From Flavobacteriaceae bacterium (GTDB lineage: Bacteria > Bacteroidota > Bacteroidia > Flavobacteriales > Flavobacteriaceae), in assembly GCA_030148025.1 (NCBI GenBank), contig JASBUG010000007.1, forward strand, positions 1 through 62,739: a DNA stretch of 62,739 nt, in the 5' to 3' direction. Shown piece by piece: positions 1-10,196 of this stretch; position 1 is the stretch's first letter; every line of letters starts with the position of its first letter. The notes under the pieces are model-generated. The model saw only the letters and a list, made by a program, of their open reading frames with translations. It was not told the origin of the DNA and searched no databases. The position numbers and the translations under genes were made by a program.

Positions 1-1
1 A

Positions 2-1804
2 CTTGATGTTTCTGCCGATTATTTTTACTCGGGAAGTGATTCGAGAAATGAGACCTCTACTCAAAGAGAGAACATTTTACCAGATTCTAGGTTTTTTACA
101 GAGTCTAACTCTAGCTCTTATAATGATAATAATAACCACAGCGCAAATTTAGGATTTGATATTGAAGTAGATTCTACATTTTTAATAAATATAAATCCAT
201 CGTTCAGATATTCAAAGAACACCTCAGAATTTAGAAGAGATGAACAATCAAGAGATGAAAGTTCTGTAATAACAAACCAATCAAACACATCGTCATTTGT
301 AAAAAGTATAGGGAAAGATTTTAGTAATGATATAGATGTTACTAAGCGTTTTGGGAATAAAGGAGCCTACTTAAAGCTAAACGTTTCTAATGAGTATAAT
401 ACTAATGAATCTGATGATTTTTTAGCATCAACTACCAATATATTTGGGGATACACCTGAAGATATTATTAGAGATCAATATACTGATGGCGATAGGACCT
501 TAAAGGGTTTTTATGCCAAAGCAACTTATAGATTGCCCCTAAAAGCAAAAGAATTGTTTTTAGATTTTGAATATAGTTATAGAAATGATAAAAATGAAAA
601 TGTAAGAAGTACTTACGATTTTGATGAAACAACACAGGACTATGATTTTTCTAATAAAAATGAACTGCTAAGTACAGACTTTCAATATATAAATAAAAGA
701 AGTACGCCGTCACTCCGCTTAAGCTATAAAAAGGATAAATTAAATATTAGCTTTAAAAGTAGCTATGTGTTTAGAACGCTAGAGAATAAAGATTTTCTTG
801 AAACACTTCTAAGGCCTAATGCAAGCTTAAAACGTGATTTTGAGGCTGTAGAATTAAGTTCTAATTTCTATTACAGATTTAGTCCTAAGGCATCTATGAG
901 TATTGGTTATAGTTTAGATAATTCACCTCCGCAATTGTCACAATTACAGCCTTTTCAAGATGTGTCAGATCCTCTGAATATAGTTACTGGTAATCCAGAA
1001 CTTGAGCCAACAAATAATCATAGAATATATGCAAATTATCATGCATTTGATTTTCAAAAAGGGCAAGGATTCTTCGGGTATTTAAATGCCAATATTAGAA
1101 ATAATCAAGTGGTATCTAATACAATTATTGATGAAGATCTTAAAAGAGAAACAACGTATGCCAATGTTGATGGTGGTTATAATTTAAACGCATCGCTTCA
1201 CTATAATAAAACAGTAAAGATTGATACTGTTAGAACGTTTAAGTATAGAATTGGGATGTCTTCAAGTGTAAATAAAGCCATTAATTTTAATAATGGAGAA
1301 AAGTATGCCTCCTATAACACCTCACTAACACCAAGGGCAAGTGTGACCTTTAATTGGAAAAAAGTATTAGAGTTGCGACCTAGCTATAGATTATCTTTCA
1401 ATAGAAATAGGTTTGATCTTGATGCTTTCGATAATCAGGAGTTTTTAAGTCATACTGTGGGATTAAGAACTACAACCTTTGTGCCTAAAAAATTTGAATG
1501 GCGAAACGATATAAATTATAGATATAATCCTAATGTAGCCGATGGGTTTCAAAAGAGTTCTTGGTCATGGAATTCTACCTTGGCATATTCTATATTAAAA
1601 GACCAAGGAACAATTACTCTTAAAGCATTCGATTTATTAAACCAAAATACCAATGCCAGACGTGTTGCAACTTCAAACTACATTCAAGATACACAGAGTA
1701 CTGTATTACAACGTTACTTCATGTTAAGTTTTAGTTGGAAGTTTAATAGTTTAGGACAAAAAGGAAAAACAGGAGGACCTGGTGATTTTATTATCATGCA
1801 TTAA
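2..1804 (+). CDS. Outer membrane beta-barrel (TonB-receptor-like) protein, 5' truncated
   Basis: The reading frame is open from base 2 to the TAA at 1804, so the gene begins before the window; only its last 600 or so residues are here. The sequence is a long run of alternating polar/hydrophobic strands with many Asn, Asp, Tyr and Arg, ending in a strand containing MLSFSWKFN. This is typical of the barrel part of OMP_b-brl_3/TonB-dependent-receptor-like proteins of Bacteroidota, which often carry a carboxypeptidase-regulatory-like domain before the barrel (not visible here). A substrate cannot be inferred. A bidirectional hairpin terminator follows. Confidence 0.75.
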   Translation, partial: LDVSADYFYSGSDSRNETSTQRENILPDSRFFTESNSSSYNDNNNHSANLGFDIEVDSTFLININPSFRYSKNTSEFRRDEQSRDESSVITNQSNTSSFVKSIGKDFSNDIDVTKRFGNKGAYLKLNVSNEYNTNESDDFLASTTNIFGDTPEDIIRDQYTDGDRTLKGFYAKATYRLPLKAKELFLDFEYSYRNDKNENVRSTYDFDETTQDYDFSNKNELLSTDFQYINKRSTPSLRLSYKKDKLNISFKSSYVFRTLENKDFLETLLRPNASLKRDFEAVELSSNFYYRFSPKASMSIGYSLDNSPPQLSQLQPFQDVSDPLNIVTGNPELEPTNNHRIYANYHAFDFQKGQGFFGYLNANIRNNQVVSNTIIDEDLKRETTYANVDGGYNLNASLHYNKTVKIDTVRTFKYRIGMSSSVNKAINFNNGEKYASYNTSLTPRASVTFNWKKVLELRPSYRLSFNRNRFDLDAFDNQEFLSHTVGLRTTTFVPKKFEWRNDINYRYNPNVADGFQKSSWSWNSTLAYSILKDQGTITLKAFDLLNQNTNARRVATSNYIQDTQSTVLQRYFMLSFSWKFNSLGQKGKTGGPGDFIIMH

Positions 1805-1823
1805 ATAGAAACAAACTAAAAGT

Positions 1824-1857
1824 AAAAAGCCCAAGATTAATTAGTCTTGGGCTTTTT
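1824..1857. terminator. Bidirectional rho-independent terminator
   Basis: A 13-bp perfect stem (AAAAAGCCCAAGA with its complement TCTTGGGCTTTTT) with an 8-nt loop separates the convergent barrel gene and TPM gene. A-run and T-run flank the stem, so it can serve both strands. Confidence 0.85.
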
Positions 1858-1883
1858 TACACGTATTTTTTTGAGTTGTATTA

Positions 1884-2693
1884 TTACCAGCTGCCGCCAG
1901 CACCACCACCGCTGAAACCACCGCCTCCAAATCCGCCTCCAAAGCCACCTGAACTACCTCCAGAAGACCAGCCACCTCCAGACCAACCGCTAGATGAACG
2001 TCTGCTATAACTGCCTCTTCCCATATTGCTTAAAATAATGGCTTCCAAAAGGCTTGTGTCTTTTTTACGTTTGCCACCACCTTTCCCTCCTCGTTTATTA
2101 GAAGCAGAAATAATGATGATAAAAATGACAAATATAAACAGAAGAAAAACTATTATTCCAAAGGGAAAATCACCACTGGTATTTTTTGGTGAAGCTTTGT
2201 AAGTTCCAGAAAGCACTTCAAAAATGGCATCAGAAGCTTTATCTAATCCAGAATAATAGTCACCTTTTTTAAATTCAGGAATGATTATCTTTCTTGTAAT
2301 TTCACCTAGAGTTCCAGCAGTTAGTTTATGTTCTACACCATAGCCAGGGGATATCCATATGTTTCTATCGTCTTTAGCTAAAAGAATAAAAACACCATTA
2401 TCTTCTTTTTCTTGTCCAATACCCCATTTATGTGCCCAACGAGGTGTTAATAGTCCAATGTTCTCACCTTTAGTAGAACTAATAACTACTACAACAATTT
2501 GAGTAGAAGTTGAATCAGAATATCTAATTAGTTTTTGCTCTAAAGCATTCTTCTTTGAAGATGATAGAAGGTTAACATAATCGTATACGCTAGTTTGTTT
2601 TTCTGGAATTTTAGGAATATCAAACTGTGCATAAATAGAGCCAGTTGCGCCTATAAATAAGAAGAACAGAAATAATAGATTTTTTTTAAACAT
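1884..2693 (-). CDS. TPM domain protein, YgcG-like, membrane anchored
   Basis: 269 residues. An N-terminal signal peptide (FLFFLFIGATGSIYAQ) is followed by a TPM domain (about residues 30-155; TPM_phosphatase family, including the motif VFILLAKDDRNIWISPGYG), one transmembrane segment (about 178-197), a basic stretch, and a Gly/Ser-rich tail ending GGGAGGSW. That order is characteristic of YgcG/TPM proteins, thought to act at the membrane in photosystem or envelope maintenance in other phyla; the role in Bacteroidota is not established. It starts inside the stop of the upstream TPM gene (TAATG), so the two are translationally coupled, with lemA first in the operon. Confidence 0.85.
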   Translation of the reverse strand: MFKKNLLFLFFLFIGATGSIYAQFDIPKIPEKQTSVYDYVNLLSSSKKNALEQKLIRYSDSTSTQIVVVVISSTKGENIGLLTPRWAHKWGIGQEKEDNGVFILLAKDDRNIWISPGYGVEHKLTAGTLGEITRKIIIPEFKKGDYYSGLDKASDAIFEVLSGTYKASPKNTSGDFPFGIIVFLLFIFVIFIIIISASNKRGGKGGGKRKKDTSLLEAIILSNMGRGSYSRRSSSGWSGGGWSSGGSSGGFGGGFGGGGFSGGGAGGSW

Positions 2694-3130
2694 TAGCCTT
2701 TCGAGATTTGGTTTGATAATTCATCAGTATCGTCATGATGCCAAGGAAAGTGTTTTTCCAACTGTTCTCCAGCTTTTAGAATACCTTCAACTAAGCCTTG
2801 TTTAAAATTTCCTGCTTTAAAATGGTTTTGAATAATATCTCTGGTACTATTCCAGAAGCCTTCAGGAACCACCTCATTAATGCCTTTGTCTCCACAGATT
2901 ACAAAATCTCTATCCTCAACAGCAACATAAATAAGAACCCCATTTTGAAGCTTAGTATTGTCCATTTTTAAAAAATGAAATACGTCTAGGGCACGTTTTT
3001 CAGCATTGCCATAATCGTGTTTTTCAATGTGTACACGAATCTCACCAGAAGTACTGTCTTCGGCTTGACGTATCGCCTCTACAATTTCTTCTTCTTCGGT
3101 TTGTGAAAGGAAGTCTTCTATTTGAGACAT
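2693..3130 (-). CDS. TPM domain-containing protein (cytosolic)
   Basis: 145 residues with no signal peptide. One TPM domain is recognisable by the segments DSTSGEIRVHIEK, NGVLIYVAVEDRDFVICGDKGI and FKQGLVEGILKAGEQL. It lies 5 bases after lemA and overlaps the next TPM gene by one base, so LemA, a soluble TPM and a membrane TPM are made together, an arrangement common in Bacteroidota. The biochemical role is unknown; a structural partner of LemA at the envelope is inference only. Confidence 0.85.
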   Translation of the reverse strand: MSQIEDFLSQTEEEEIVEAIRQAEDSTSGEIRVHIEKHDYGNAEKRALDVFHFLKMDNTKLQNGVLIYVAVEDRDFVICGDKGINEVVPEGFWNSTRDIIQNHFKAGNFKQGLVEGILKAGEQLEKHFPWHHDDTDELSNQISKG

Positions 3131-3135
3131 TTTTA

Positions 3136-3729
3136 TTAGTTTGAAAAATCTACTTCAACAGGTTGATTAGCTCCAACTTCAGCATCAAAGTATGGTTTTT
3201 CATCAAAACCAAATATTCCAGATAATAACATATTCGGGAAAGTCTTTATATGTGTATTGTATGGTTTGATAGCCTCATTAAATCTTGTTCTAGCTGTTTG
3301 AATGGTGTTTTCAGTACTTACAAGTTCATCTTGTAGCTTCAAGAAGTTTTGATTTGCTTTTAAGTCTGGATAACGTTCAACAGTTACTAATAAACTTTTT
3401 AAAGCACCACTTAAACCCCCTTGTACTTGGTTATATTGTGCTAATTGCTCTGGAGTTACATTAGATGGATCTATAGAGATAGATGTTGCTTTAGCTCGAG
3501 CATTAATTACTGCTTCCAATGTCGATTTTTCGAAATCGGCTGCACCTTTTACTGTATTTACAAGGTTGCCAATAAGGTCATTACGACGTTGATATGAGGT
3601 TTGGACATTTCCCCAGGCTTCTTTTACGTTTTCATTTAATTCTACAGCAGTGTTATTGAATCCTTTACCCCAAGAGTAAGCTCCCAAAGCTAAGATTGCA
3701 ATAATAATCCAAGGCAGGAATTTTTTCAT
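3136..3729 (-). CDS. lemA: LemA family protein
   Basis: 197 residues. An N-terminal transmembrane or signal-anchor segment (FLPWIIIAILALGAYSW) is followed by the helical LemA core with the hallmark segments VKEAWGNVQTSYQRRNDLIGNLVNTVKG and FNEAIKPYNTHIKTFPNMLLSGIFGF. Length is normal for the family. Function is poorly defined. It is the first gene of the lemA-TPM-TPM operon, read leftward; about 60 bases separate it from the MerR gene behind it. Confidence 0.93.
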   Translation of the reverse strand: MKKFLPWIIIAILALGAYSWGKGFNNTAVELNENVKEAWGNVQTSYQRRNDLIGNLVNTVKGAADFEKSTLEAVINARAKATSISIDPSNVTPEQLAQYNQVQGGLSGALKSLLVTVERYPDLKANQNFLKLQDELVSTENTIQTARTRFNEAIKPYNTHIKTFPNMLLSGIFGFDEKPYFDAEVGANQPVEVDFSN

Positions 3730-3792
3730 AATAGTAGTGTTTATAGTTGATTATTGTGATTACAATGATAAGTTGACAAAAAAACCAAAACG

Positions 3793-4122
3793 TTACAGAT
3801 TGTCTTTTAATTTCGTCAATTGATTTTTGATGCTCTCTAATTTACTTACGATCTCAAAATTAGATAGGGCTTTTTTCTTTTCTTCTTTTAAGTGTGTTTT
3901 AGCACCTTCCAATGTAAAGCCTCTTTCCTTAACTAAATGGTAGATGAATTTGAGATTCTTTATATCTTCAGGAGTGAATTTACGATTGCCTTTAGCATTT
4001 TTTTTTGGCTTTAAAATGTCGAATTCTTTTTCCCAGAAACGTATTAATGAGGTGTTCACACCAAAAGCCTTGGCTACTTCGCCAATACCGTAATATCGCT
4101 TTTCTGGTAATTCAATATGCAT
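3793..4122 (-). CDS. MerR family transcriptional regulator
   Basis: 109 residues. The N-terminal winged HTH of MerR type is clear (RYYGIGEVAKAFGVNTSLIRFWEKEF), followed by a short coiled-coil dimerisation helix rich in Lys and Glu; there is no C-terminal effector domain. Its start codon overlaps the stop of the M23 peptidase gene (TAATG), so both are one transcript. This MerR-M23 pairing is common in Flavobacteriaceae. The effector and targets are unknown. Confidence 0.88.
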   Translation of the reverse strand: MHIELPEKRYYGIGEVAKAFGVNTSLIRFWEKEFDILKPKKNAKGNRKFTPEDIKNLKFIYHLVKERGFTLEGAKTHLKEEKKKALSNFEIVSKLESIKNQLTKLKDNL

Positions 4123-5093
4123 TAATCAAGAGATTGATTTTCTAAAGATGCTTTTGCTAATAATTCACTAAACTCTTTTGCAGATAAATTTCCGTAATAG
4201 AAGTTAATAGGGTTAATTCTAACCTTGTCTTTAAACACTTCGTAATGTAAGTGAGGTGCTTCAGATCGTCCCGTGCTTCCAACAAATCCAATAAGATCAC
4301 CACGTTTAACCTTTTGGTTCTTTTTTACATTGTATTTGTATAAGTGGGCATATAAACTTACATAGCCATAGCCATGATCAATTCTAATGTGTTTCCCATA
4401 ACCAGAAGCTCTGGCATCAGCACGTTTTACAACACCGTCTCCGGTAGCATATACAGGAGTGCCTCTAGGTGCCGTAAAATCCATTCCATAATGAAACTTA
4501 CGAACTTTAGTAAATGGATCAATTCTATAGCCATAACCTGAAGCCATTCGCGTTAAATCTTCATTGTTTACAGGTTGTATAGCTGGAATAGTTGCCAGAA
4601 ATTTTTCTTTGTCTTCAGCTAGTACTGCAATTTCATCTAACGATTTCGATTGTACAACAATTTGCTTTTGGATGATATCGATACGCTGATTGGCATCAAT
4701 AATTAGTTTAGAATTGTCATAACCCTCAAATTGTTTGTAGCGATTAATTCCTCCAAAACCTTGACGACGTTGTTCGTTTGGAATTGGGTTAGCTTCAAAA
4801 TACAATCTGTATATAGCATTATCGCGCTCTTCAATATTAGCTAAAACCGATTCGGCTTCATCCATTTTTTTATCCAGCAATTCATACTGTAATTGCATGT
4901 TTTGAAGTTCACGGGCTAAAGCTTTTTCTTTTGGCGATTCAAAATACTGACCAGCAATGAAAACAAACATAAAGCCAAACAAACCAGCAGCTAATAAAAA
5001 CACAAATACATATTTAGCAGTAGTGCGTTTTTTACGTACTACTTTTCTATATGAAAGTGTTTCAGAATCGTAATAATATTTTACTTTAGACAT
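4122..5093 (-). CDS. M23 family metallopeptidase (cell-wall endopeptidase)
   Basis: 323 residues. It has a short cytoplasmic N-terminus with KKRTT, one transmembrane helix (about 28-47), a coiled coil (about 55-160), then a C-terminal M23/LytM domain with zinc-site motifs HYGMDFTAPRGTPVYA and HLHYEV. It probably cleaves peptidoglycan cross-links at the periplasmic face or regulates amidases as EnvC/NlpD-type proteins do. All metal ligands appear present, so it may be catalytically active. It is divergent from alaS and is the first gene of a two-gene operon with the MerR regulator. Confidence 0.9.
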   Translation of the reverse strand: MSKVKYYYDSETLSYRKVVRKKRTTAKYVFVFLLAAGLFGFMFVFIAGQYFESPKEKALARELQNMQLQYELLDKKMDEAESVLANIEERDNAIYRLYFEANPIPNEQRRQGFGGINRYKQFEGYDNSKLIIDANQRIDIIQKQIVVQSKSLDEIAVLAEDKEKFLATIPAIQPVNNEDLTRMASGYGYRIDPFTKVRKFHYGMDFTAPRGTPVYATGDGVVKRADARASGYGKHIRIDHGYGYVSLYAHLYKYNVKKNQKVKRGDLIGFVGSTGRSEAPHLHYEVFKDKVRINPINFYYGNLSAKEFSELLAKASLENQSLD

Positions 5094-5116
5094 AACTTAA
5101 AAAAGTTCTATTTTTG
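5085..5116 (+). promoter_or_regulatory. Probable alaS promoter
   Basis: TATTTTTG at 5109-5116 matches the Bacteroidota -7 consensus TAnnTTTG, with TTTA at 5085-5088 in the -33 position (20-bp spacer). The alaS start codon is 85 bases downstream. Confidence 0.5.
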
Positions 5117-5137
5117 CAGGATTAATAGAACGAAAAA

Positions 5138-5145
5138 CAAATATA
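5138..5145 (-). promoter_or_regulatory. Probable -7 box for the M23/MerR operon
   Basis: On the minus strand this reads TATATTTG, a perfect TAnnTTTG box, 45 bases before the peptidase start. It lies back-to-back with the alaS promoter. Confidence 0.45.
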
Positions 5146-5201
5146 TAAATTGTTTTAGACATAAGACGATTTGTGTAATACAAGGTTATTAACAACGATA
5201 T

Positions 5202-7814
5202 ATGAAGTCTCAAGACATACGTCAGAAATTTTTAGATTTTTTTGAAACCAAAAAACACAGTATTGTACCTTCTGCACCTATGGTGCTTAAGGATGATCCT
5301 ACACTTATGTTTGTAAATTCTGGAATGGCTCCTTTTAAAGAATTCTTTTTAGGGAATGCTGAGCCTAAAAATAACAGGATTGCAGATTCTCAGAAGTGTT
5401 TACGTGTGTCTGGTAAGCATAACGATCTAGAAGAAGTTGGGTATGATACGTATCATCACACCCTTTTTGAAATGCTTGGAAACTGGAGTTTTGGTGATTA
5501 TTTTAAGAAGGAAGCGATCGCTTGGGCTTGGGAGTTACTAACTGAAGTTTATGAAATAGATAAAGATATTTTATATGTAACCGTTTTTGAAGGCGATAAA
5601 GAAGATGGCTTGCCTATGGACCAGGAAGCTTATGATTTTTGGAAAGCAATTATTCCAGAAGACCGCATTCTTATGGGTAATAAGAAAGACAATTTCTGGG
5701 AAATGGGAGAACAAGGACCATGTGGTCCTTGTAGTGAAATTCATGTTGATATTCGTTCGCAAGAAGAAAAAGCTAAGGTTGACGGGAAAGATCTAGTGAA
5801 CATGGATCACCCACATGTGGTTGAAATATGGAACTTGGTTTTTATGCAATACAATAGAAAAGCCGATAAATCACTAGAGAGCTTGCCAGCAAAACATATT
5901 GATACAGGAATGGGCTTTGAGCGTTTGTGTATGGTATTACAAGATGTGAAATCTAATTACGATACAGATGTTTTTACACCAATTATTCGAGAAATAGAGA
6001 CCATTACAGATACTGAGTATGGTAAGGATGAAAAAGCAGATGTTGCCATTAGAGTAATTGCAGATCATGTGCGTGCAGTAGCATTTTCGATTGCAGATGG
6101 GCAGTTGCCAAGTAATAACGGAGCAGGTTATGTAATTAGAAGGATTCTTCGCCGTGCTATTCGTTATGGGTTTACATTTTTAGATAAAAAAGAGCCATTT
6201 ATATACAGATTGGTTGAAGTGTTGAGTAAAAAAATGGGGAAAGCATTTCCTGAACTTAAAACTCAAAAACAGCTTATTGAAAATGTTATTAAAGAAGAAG
6301 AAGCGTCATTTTTAAGAACTTTAGACCAAGGACTTCTTTTACTGGATAAGATCATAGAAAACACCAAAGACAATATTGTTTCTGGTGAGAAGGCGTTTGA
6401 ACTATATGACACTTATGGATTTCCAATAGATCTAACAGCTTTAATTCTTAATGAAAAGGGATTGTCATTGGATGAAGAAGGATTTAAAGCAGAGCTCGAA
6501 AAACAAAAAACACGTTCTAGAGCAGCAAGTGAAATGTCTACAGACGATTGGACTATTCTTGTTGATGATGCAGAACAGGAATTTGTTGGGTACGATGTTC
6601 TAAAAACTAATGTTAAGATCACCAGATACAGAAAAGTAGTTTCTAAAAAAGATGGTGAACAATATCAGTTGGTATTTAACTTAACTCCTTTTTATGCTGA
6701 AGGTGGAGGACAAGTAGGTGATAAAGGCTATTTAAAAGATGTGCATGGTGATGTCGTGTATATTTTAGATACTAAAAAGGAAAACAATGTGATCATTCAT
6801 CTTGTTAAGAATTTACCAAAACATATTAATGAAACTTTTGAAGCTGTAGTTGATGAAAAGCAACGTTACAGAACCGCTTGTAATCATACAGCAACACATT
6901 TATTACATCAAGCATTACGCGAAGTGTTAGGTGAGCATGTAGAACAAAAAGGTAGTGCAGTACACTCGAAGTATTTACGTTTCGATTTTTCTCATTTTTC
7001 GAAAGTGACGACAGAACAATTACGTGATGTAGAGAATTTTGTAAATGCTCGTATTGATGGAAAGTTGCCTTTGGAAGAAGGTAGAAACGTACCAATGGAA
7101 CAAGCAATGGCTGAAGGTGCTATGGCATTATTTGGTGAAAAGTATGGAGACACAGTTCGTACCATTCGATTTGGACAGTCTATGGAGCTTTGCGGAGGAA
7201 CACACGTGCAAAATACAGGAGATATTTGGCATTTTAAAATTAGATCGGAAAGTGCTATTGCAGCAGGAATTCGTCGTATTGAGGCAATTACTAATGATGC
7301 TGTTAAGGATTTCTATTTTGATACCAACAGATCGTATTTCGAAATAAAAGACCTTTTAAATAATGCAAAAGATCCTGTAAAAGCAGTATCCGACCTAAAA
7401 GATGAAAACACATCATTAAAGAAGCAAATAGAAGCATTACTAAAAGACAAAGCTAAAGACCTAAAAGGTAACTTGAAAAATGAAGTAGAAGCTATTAATG
7501 GTGTAAACTTTATAGCTAAGCAAGTTGATCTGGATGCAGCAGGTATTAAAGATCTAACCTTTGAGTTGGCTAATGAAGTAGACAACCTTGTAGCTGTATT
7601 TGGAACTAACCAAAATGGGAAGGCCTTATTATCGTGTTATATCTCGAAGAATTTAGTTAGTGAGAAAGAACTGAATGCTGGACAAATAGTTCGTGAATTA
7701 GGTAAGTTTATTCACGGAGGTGGAGGCGGACAACCTTTCTATGCAACTGCAGGGGGTAAAAATCCTGAGGGTATTGCCGAAGCTTTAGAGGCTGCAAAGA
7801 AATTTTTAAATTAG
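5202..7814 (+). CDS. alaS: Alanine--tRNA ligase
   Basis: 870 residues, full length. It charges tRNA-Ala with alanine in the cytosol. Visible parts are the class II catalytic core at the N-terminus (begins [34 protein letters not shown]), the editing domain with zinc-binding HTATHLLHQ and CGGTH, a helical linker, and the C-terminal DHHA1/C-Ala part with the GGGGGQP motif close to the end. The ATG at 5202 matches the family start. It is monocistronic in appearance; a repeat hairpin (7818-7873) lies just after the stop. Confidence 0.98.
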   Translation: MKSQDIRQKFLDFFETKKHSIVPSAPMVLKDDPTLMFVNSGMAPFKEFFLGNAEPKNNRIADSQKCLRVSGKHNDLEEVGYDTYHHTLFEMLGNWSFGDYFKKEAIAWAWELLTEVYEIDKDILYVTVFEGDKEDGLPMDQEAYDFWKAIIPEDRILMGNKKDNFWEMGEQGPCGPCSEIHVDIRSQEEKAKVDGKDLVNMDHPHVVEIWNLVFMQYNRKADKSLESLPAKHIDTGMGFERLCMVLQDVKSNYDTDVFTPIIREIETITDTEYGKDEKADVAIRVIADHVRAVAFSIADGQLPSNNGAGYVIRRILRRAIRYGFTFLDKKEPFIYRLVEVLSKKMGKAFPELKTQKQLIENVIKEEEASFLRTLDQGLLLLDKIIENTKDNIVSGEKAFELYDTYGFPIDLTALILNEKGLSLDEEGFKAELEKQKTRSRAASEMSTDDWTILVDDAEQEFVGYDVLKTNVKITRYRKVVSKKDGEQYQLVFNLTPFYAEGGGQVGDKGYLKDVHGDVVYILDTKKENNVIIHLVKNLPKHINETFEAVVDEKQRYRTACNHTATHLLHQALREVLGEHVEQKGSAVHSKYLRFDFSHFSKVTTEQLRDVENFVNARIDGKLPLEEGRNVPMEQAMAEGAMALFGEKYGDTVRTIRFGQSMELCGGTHVQNTGDIWHFKIRSESAIAAGIRRIEAITNDAVKDFYFDTNRSYFEIKDLLNNAKDPVKAVSDLKDENTSLKKQIEALLKDKAKDLKGNLKNEVEAINGVNFIAKQVDLDAAGIKDLTFELANEVDNLVAVFGTNQNGKALLSCYISKNLVSEKELNAGQIVRELGKFIHGGGGGQPFYATAGGKNPEGIAEALEAAKKFLN

Positions 7815-7817
7815 TAT

Positions 7818-7873
7818 TGTCATCCTGAACTGTCACACTGAGCGCAGTCGAAGTGTTGTTTCAGGATCTCATT
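7818..7873. repeat. Type-1 palindromic repeat module, copy A (long form)
   Basis: Begins TGTCATCCTGAA and ends TTTCAGGATCTCATT, forming an outer stem (ATCCTGAA/TTCAGGAT). A second inverted unit (ACACTGAGCGCAGTCGAAGTGT) is nested inside. Nearly identical long copies lie at 26441-26495 and 28717-28771. It fills the alaS-GSCFA gap up to the next start codon. Confidence 0.85.
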
Positions 7874-7875
7874 AA

Positions 7876-8826
7876 ATGAACCTTCAAACCAAAATACCAT
7901 TATCTAAGCAGTCTAATAATCTAATAGATTACGAGTCTAACGTTCTATTACTAGGGTCTTGTTTTGTTGAAAATATTGGAGAAAAGCTAGAGTATTTTAA
8001 ATTTCAAAATACCATTAACCCTTTTGGTATTTTATTCCACCCTTTAGCTATTGAAAACCTCATTACAAGAGCAATTAATAAGGAATATTATTCTGAAGAG
8101 GATATTTTTCAACTTAATGAACAATGGCATTGTTTTGATGCGCATTCAAATTTAAGTGCCAATTCTAAAGATGAATTGCTTAGTGGTTTAAATAATGCCA
8201 TCGATCTAACACATAAACAAATCCAAGAATCCACACATCTAGTAATTACTTTAGGAACTTCTTGGTTGTATCGATTTATTGAAACCGATAGAGTAGTGGC
8301 TAATTGTCATAAAGTACCGCAAAAAAAGTTTTTAAAAGAGCTGCTAGCTGTAGAACAAATTGTTAATGCTTTAAATGCTATTGTTGTTTTAGTCAAGCAA
8401 GTAAATCCGAAGATCTCGGTATTGTTTACAGTATCTCCTGTTCGGCATATTAAAGATGGTATTGTTGAAAATTCTAGAAGTAAAGCACATTTAATTTCTG
8501 CAATTCATGAAGTCGTAGAACCACGCAATCAAGTGTATTATTTCCCATCATATGAGATTATGATGGACGAATTACGTGATTATCGTTTTTATGCCGAGGA
8601 TATGATTCACCCAAGTAATTTGGCTGTTAATTACATTTGTGAAGCTTTTAAATCTGTTTGGATAGATGATGAGGCTTTTAAGGTGATGGAGCAAGTAGAT
8701 TCTGTTCAAAAAGGACTATTACATAAACCCTTTAATCCTGATAGCGAACAACATCAAAAGTTTTTAAAGAGTTTAGAGGAAAAAAAGGAACAACTACAAA
8801 GGCAACATTCAAATATTACATTTTAA
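7876..8826 (+). CDS. GSCFA domain-containing protein
   Basis: 316 residues. The N-terminus carries the motif naming the family (LLLGSCFVENIGEKL) followed by FQNTINPFGILFHP, and later FTVSPVRHIKDG and DYRFYAEDMIHPSNLAVNYI. GSCFA proteins resemble SGNH/GDSL hydrolases; the C-terminal D-x-x-H pair fits such a catalytic site, but the substrate is unknown. The gene follows alaS after one repeat module, and its stop overlaps the stop of the convergent AraC gene at a TTAA. Confidence 0.9.
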   Translation: MNLQTKIPLSKQSNNLIDYESNVLLLGSCFVENIGEKLEYFKFQNTINPFGILFHPLAIENLITRAINKEYYSEEDIFQLNEQWHCFDAHSNLSANSKDELLSGLNNAIDLTHKQIQESTHLVITLGTSWLYRFIETDRVVANCHKVPQKKFLKELLAVEQIVNALNAIVVLVKQVNPKISVLFTVSPVRHIKDGIVENSRSKAHLISAIHEVVEPRNQVYYFPSYEIMMDELRDYRFYAEDMIHPSNLAVNYICEAFKSVWIDDEAFKVMEQVDSVQKGLLHKPFNPDSEQHQKFLKSLEEKKEQLQRQHSNITF

Positions 8827-9998
8827 ACAATGCTTAAGTTATTTTTTAAGTATTCCTGAGGAGAATATCCTGTTACTTTTTTAAAGCTGCTGAAAAATGG
8901 ATTATATGAAGCAAATCCTGTTTTAAAAGCTAGAGACTCCATAGTGTTAAGTTCTAAATAGCCATTTTCAATAAGTTGAATAGCATCCTTAATTCTACTT
9001 TGCATTCTGTATTCAGAAAAGGATGTGTTAGAGTGGTATTTAAACAAATACACAATATGACTGGTAGGAACACCTAATGTTTTTGCAACTTCTGTTTGTG
9101 AAGCTTTTGGGTTTCTAAAAATAAATTCACTGCTTAAACGATCTACCTCTTTTGCATAACTGCTAATTTGAGAAGCGATCTTTTTTTGCAACTTTAAATC
9201 CTGATCTCTTTTTTCAGTGTTTGAATTAGTAAGCCAATTGGTGTCTAGCGTTAGTTCACTTTCTTTTAATGTGCTGTTTTCAAGTTTTAGTAATTTTTTA
9301 TTTAAAATTGGTAAACCATACAATATTTCAGGAGAGGTCAATATTTTGAAATAAATAAATAACCAGGATACTAATAGTATAATACCTAAAGATTTTCCTG
9401 AAATGATATTCCCTGTTGATGATTCCAGAAAAATAGAAAAAATAACCCCTAACCCAGCAATGGTGCTAAGAGAGAATAAGTAAATAGTCCATTTTTTTAC
9501 GAGCTTGTAATGATTGCTGTCTATAGGTAAGTCCTTTTTTAACCAAATATGTTTTCTTAACAGTTTAAAAATTAGGATTAGGTAAAAAACAATAAACCCG
9601 CTTATTAATATAAAATTAGTTAAAGGACCAAAATGAAAAATAAAACTACTTCTTACAACGCCATTTGCATTAATAAAGAGTAAAAGAGCTATAAAAACAA
9701 AGTGTTTAAGGTCTTTTATATTATAAGTTCTCTTTTGAAGAGCTAGATACTTATTGTACAAATAAAAACACGGTACTACAGTTAAAAAGAGAATTGATCT
9801 ATAACCTCTGTCCGCTTTAATAAACGATTGTAACTCTAACTCATAACTCCCATGAACTAGAAATCGAAAAGAAACCAAGGCAATAATGGCAAATAAGAAA
9901 AAATTGTAAAAAGGGTTCGATTTATATGAGGTAATCATCAATGTTAAAGTTACAACACCAACGATTCCAGTGACTAAAAATATAAAGGCTTCTATCAC
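8823..9998 (-). CDS. Membrane-anchored AraC family transcriptional regulator
   Basis: 391 residues. The first 230 residues contain about seven hydrophobic segments (for example FLVTGIVGVVTLTLMIT and YLILIFKLL), and the last 110 form an AraC-type double HTH (TQTEVAKTLGVPTSHIVYLFK is approximated by SQTEVAKTLGVP; then MESLAFKTGFASYNPFFSSFKKVTG). Such seven-helix/AraC fusions are typical Bacteroidota one-component sensors. It faces away from the T9SS cargo gene at 10197, so it could control that gene and its neighbour (inference). The ligand is unknown. Confidence 0.88.
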   Translation of the reverse strand: MIEAFIFLVTGIVGVVTLTLMITSYKSNPFYNFFLFAIIALVSFRFLVHGSYELELQSFIKADRGYRSILFLTVVPCFYLYNKYLALQKRTYNIKDLKHFVFIALLLFINANGVVRSSFIFHFGPLTNFILISGFIVFYLILIFKLLRKHIWLKKDLPIDSNHYKLVKKWTIYLFSLSTIAGLGVIFSIFLESSTGNIISGKSLGIILLVSWLFIYFKILTSPEILYGLPILNKKLLKLENSTLKESELTLDTNWLTNSNTEKRDQDLKLQKKIASQISSYAKEVDRLSSEFIFRNPKASQTEVAKTLGVPTSHIVYLFKYHSNTSFSEYRMQSRIKDAIQLIENGYLELNTMESLAFKTGFASYNPFFSSFKKVTGYSPQEYLKNNLSIV

Positions 9999-10196
9999 TT
10001 AATTAGAGGGATTTATGTACTACAAGTATAACAATTTAATTGCTTTAAGAGGAAAAAGCTCTTACTGATTTGTTGAAATTCTTATCGATTTAATCAAAAA
10101 ATCAGATTAACGGATTGATTTTAACGATTAACGACATTTTTATTTATAGGTTTACATGAGTTGAAATCAAATTCTAAAAATTAAATCCCTTAAATC

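Noticed and set aside
6826..7107. Antisense open frames inside alaS and similar open frames inside other large genes
   Set aside because: They lie opposite conserved coding sequence, lack family features and follow from codon composition.
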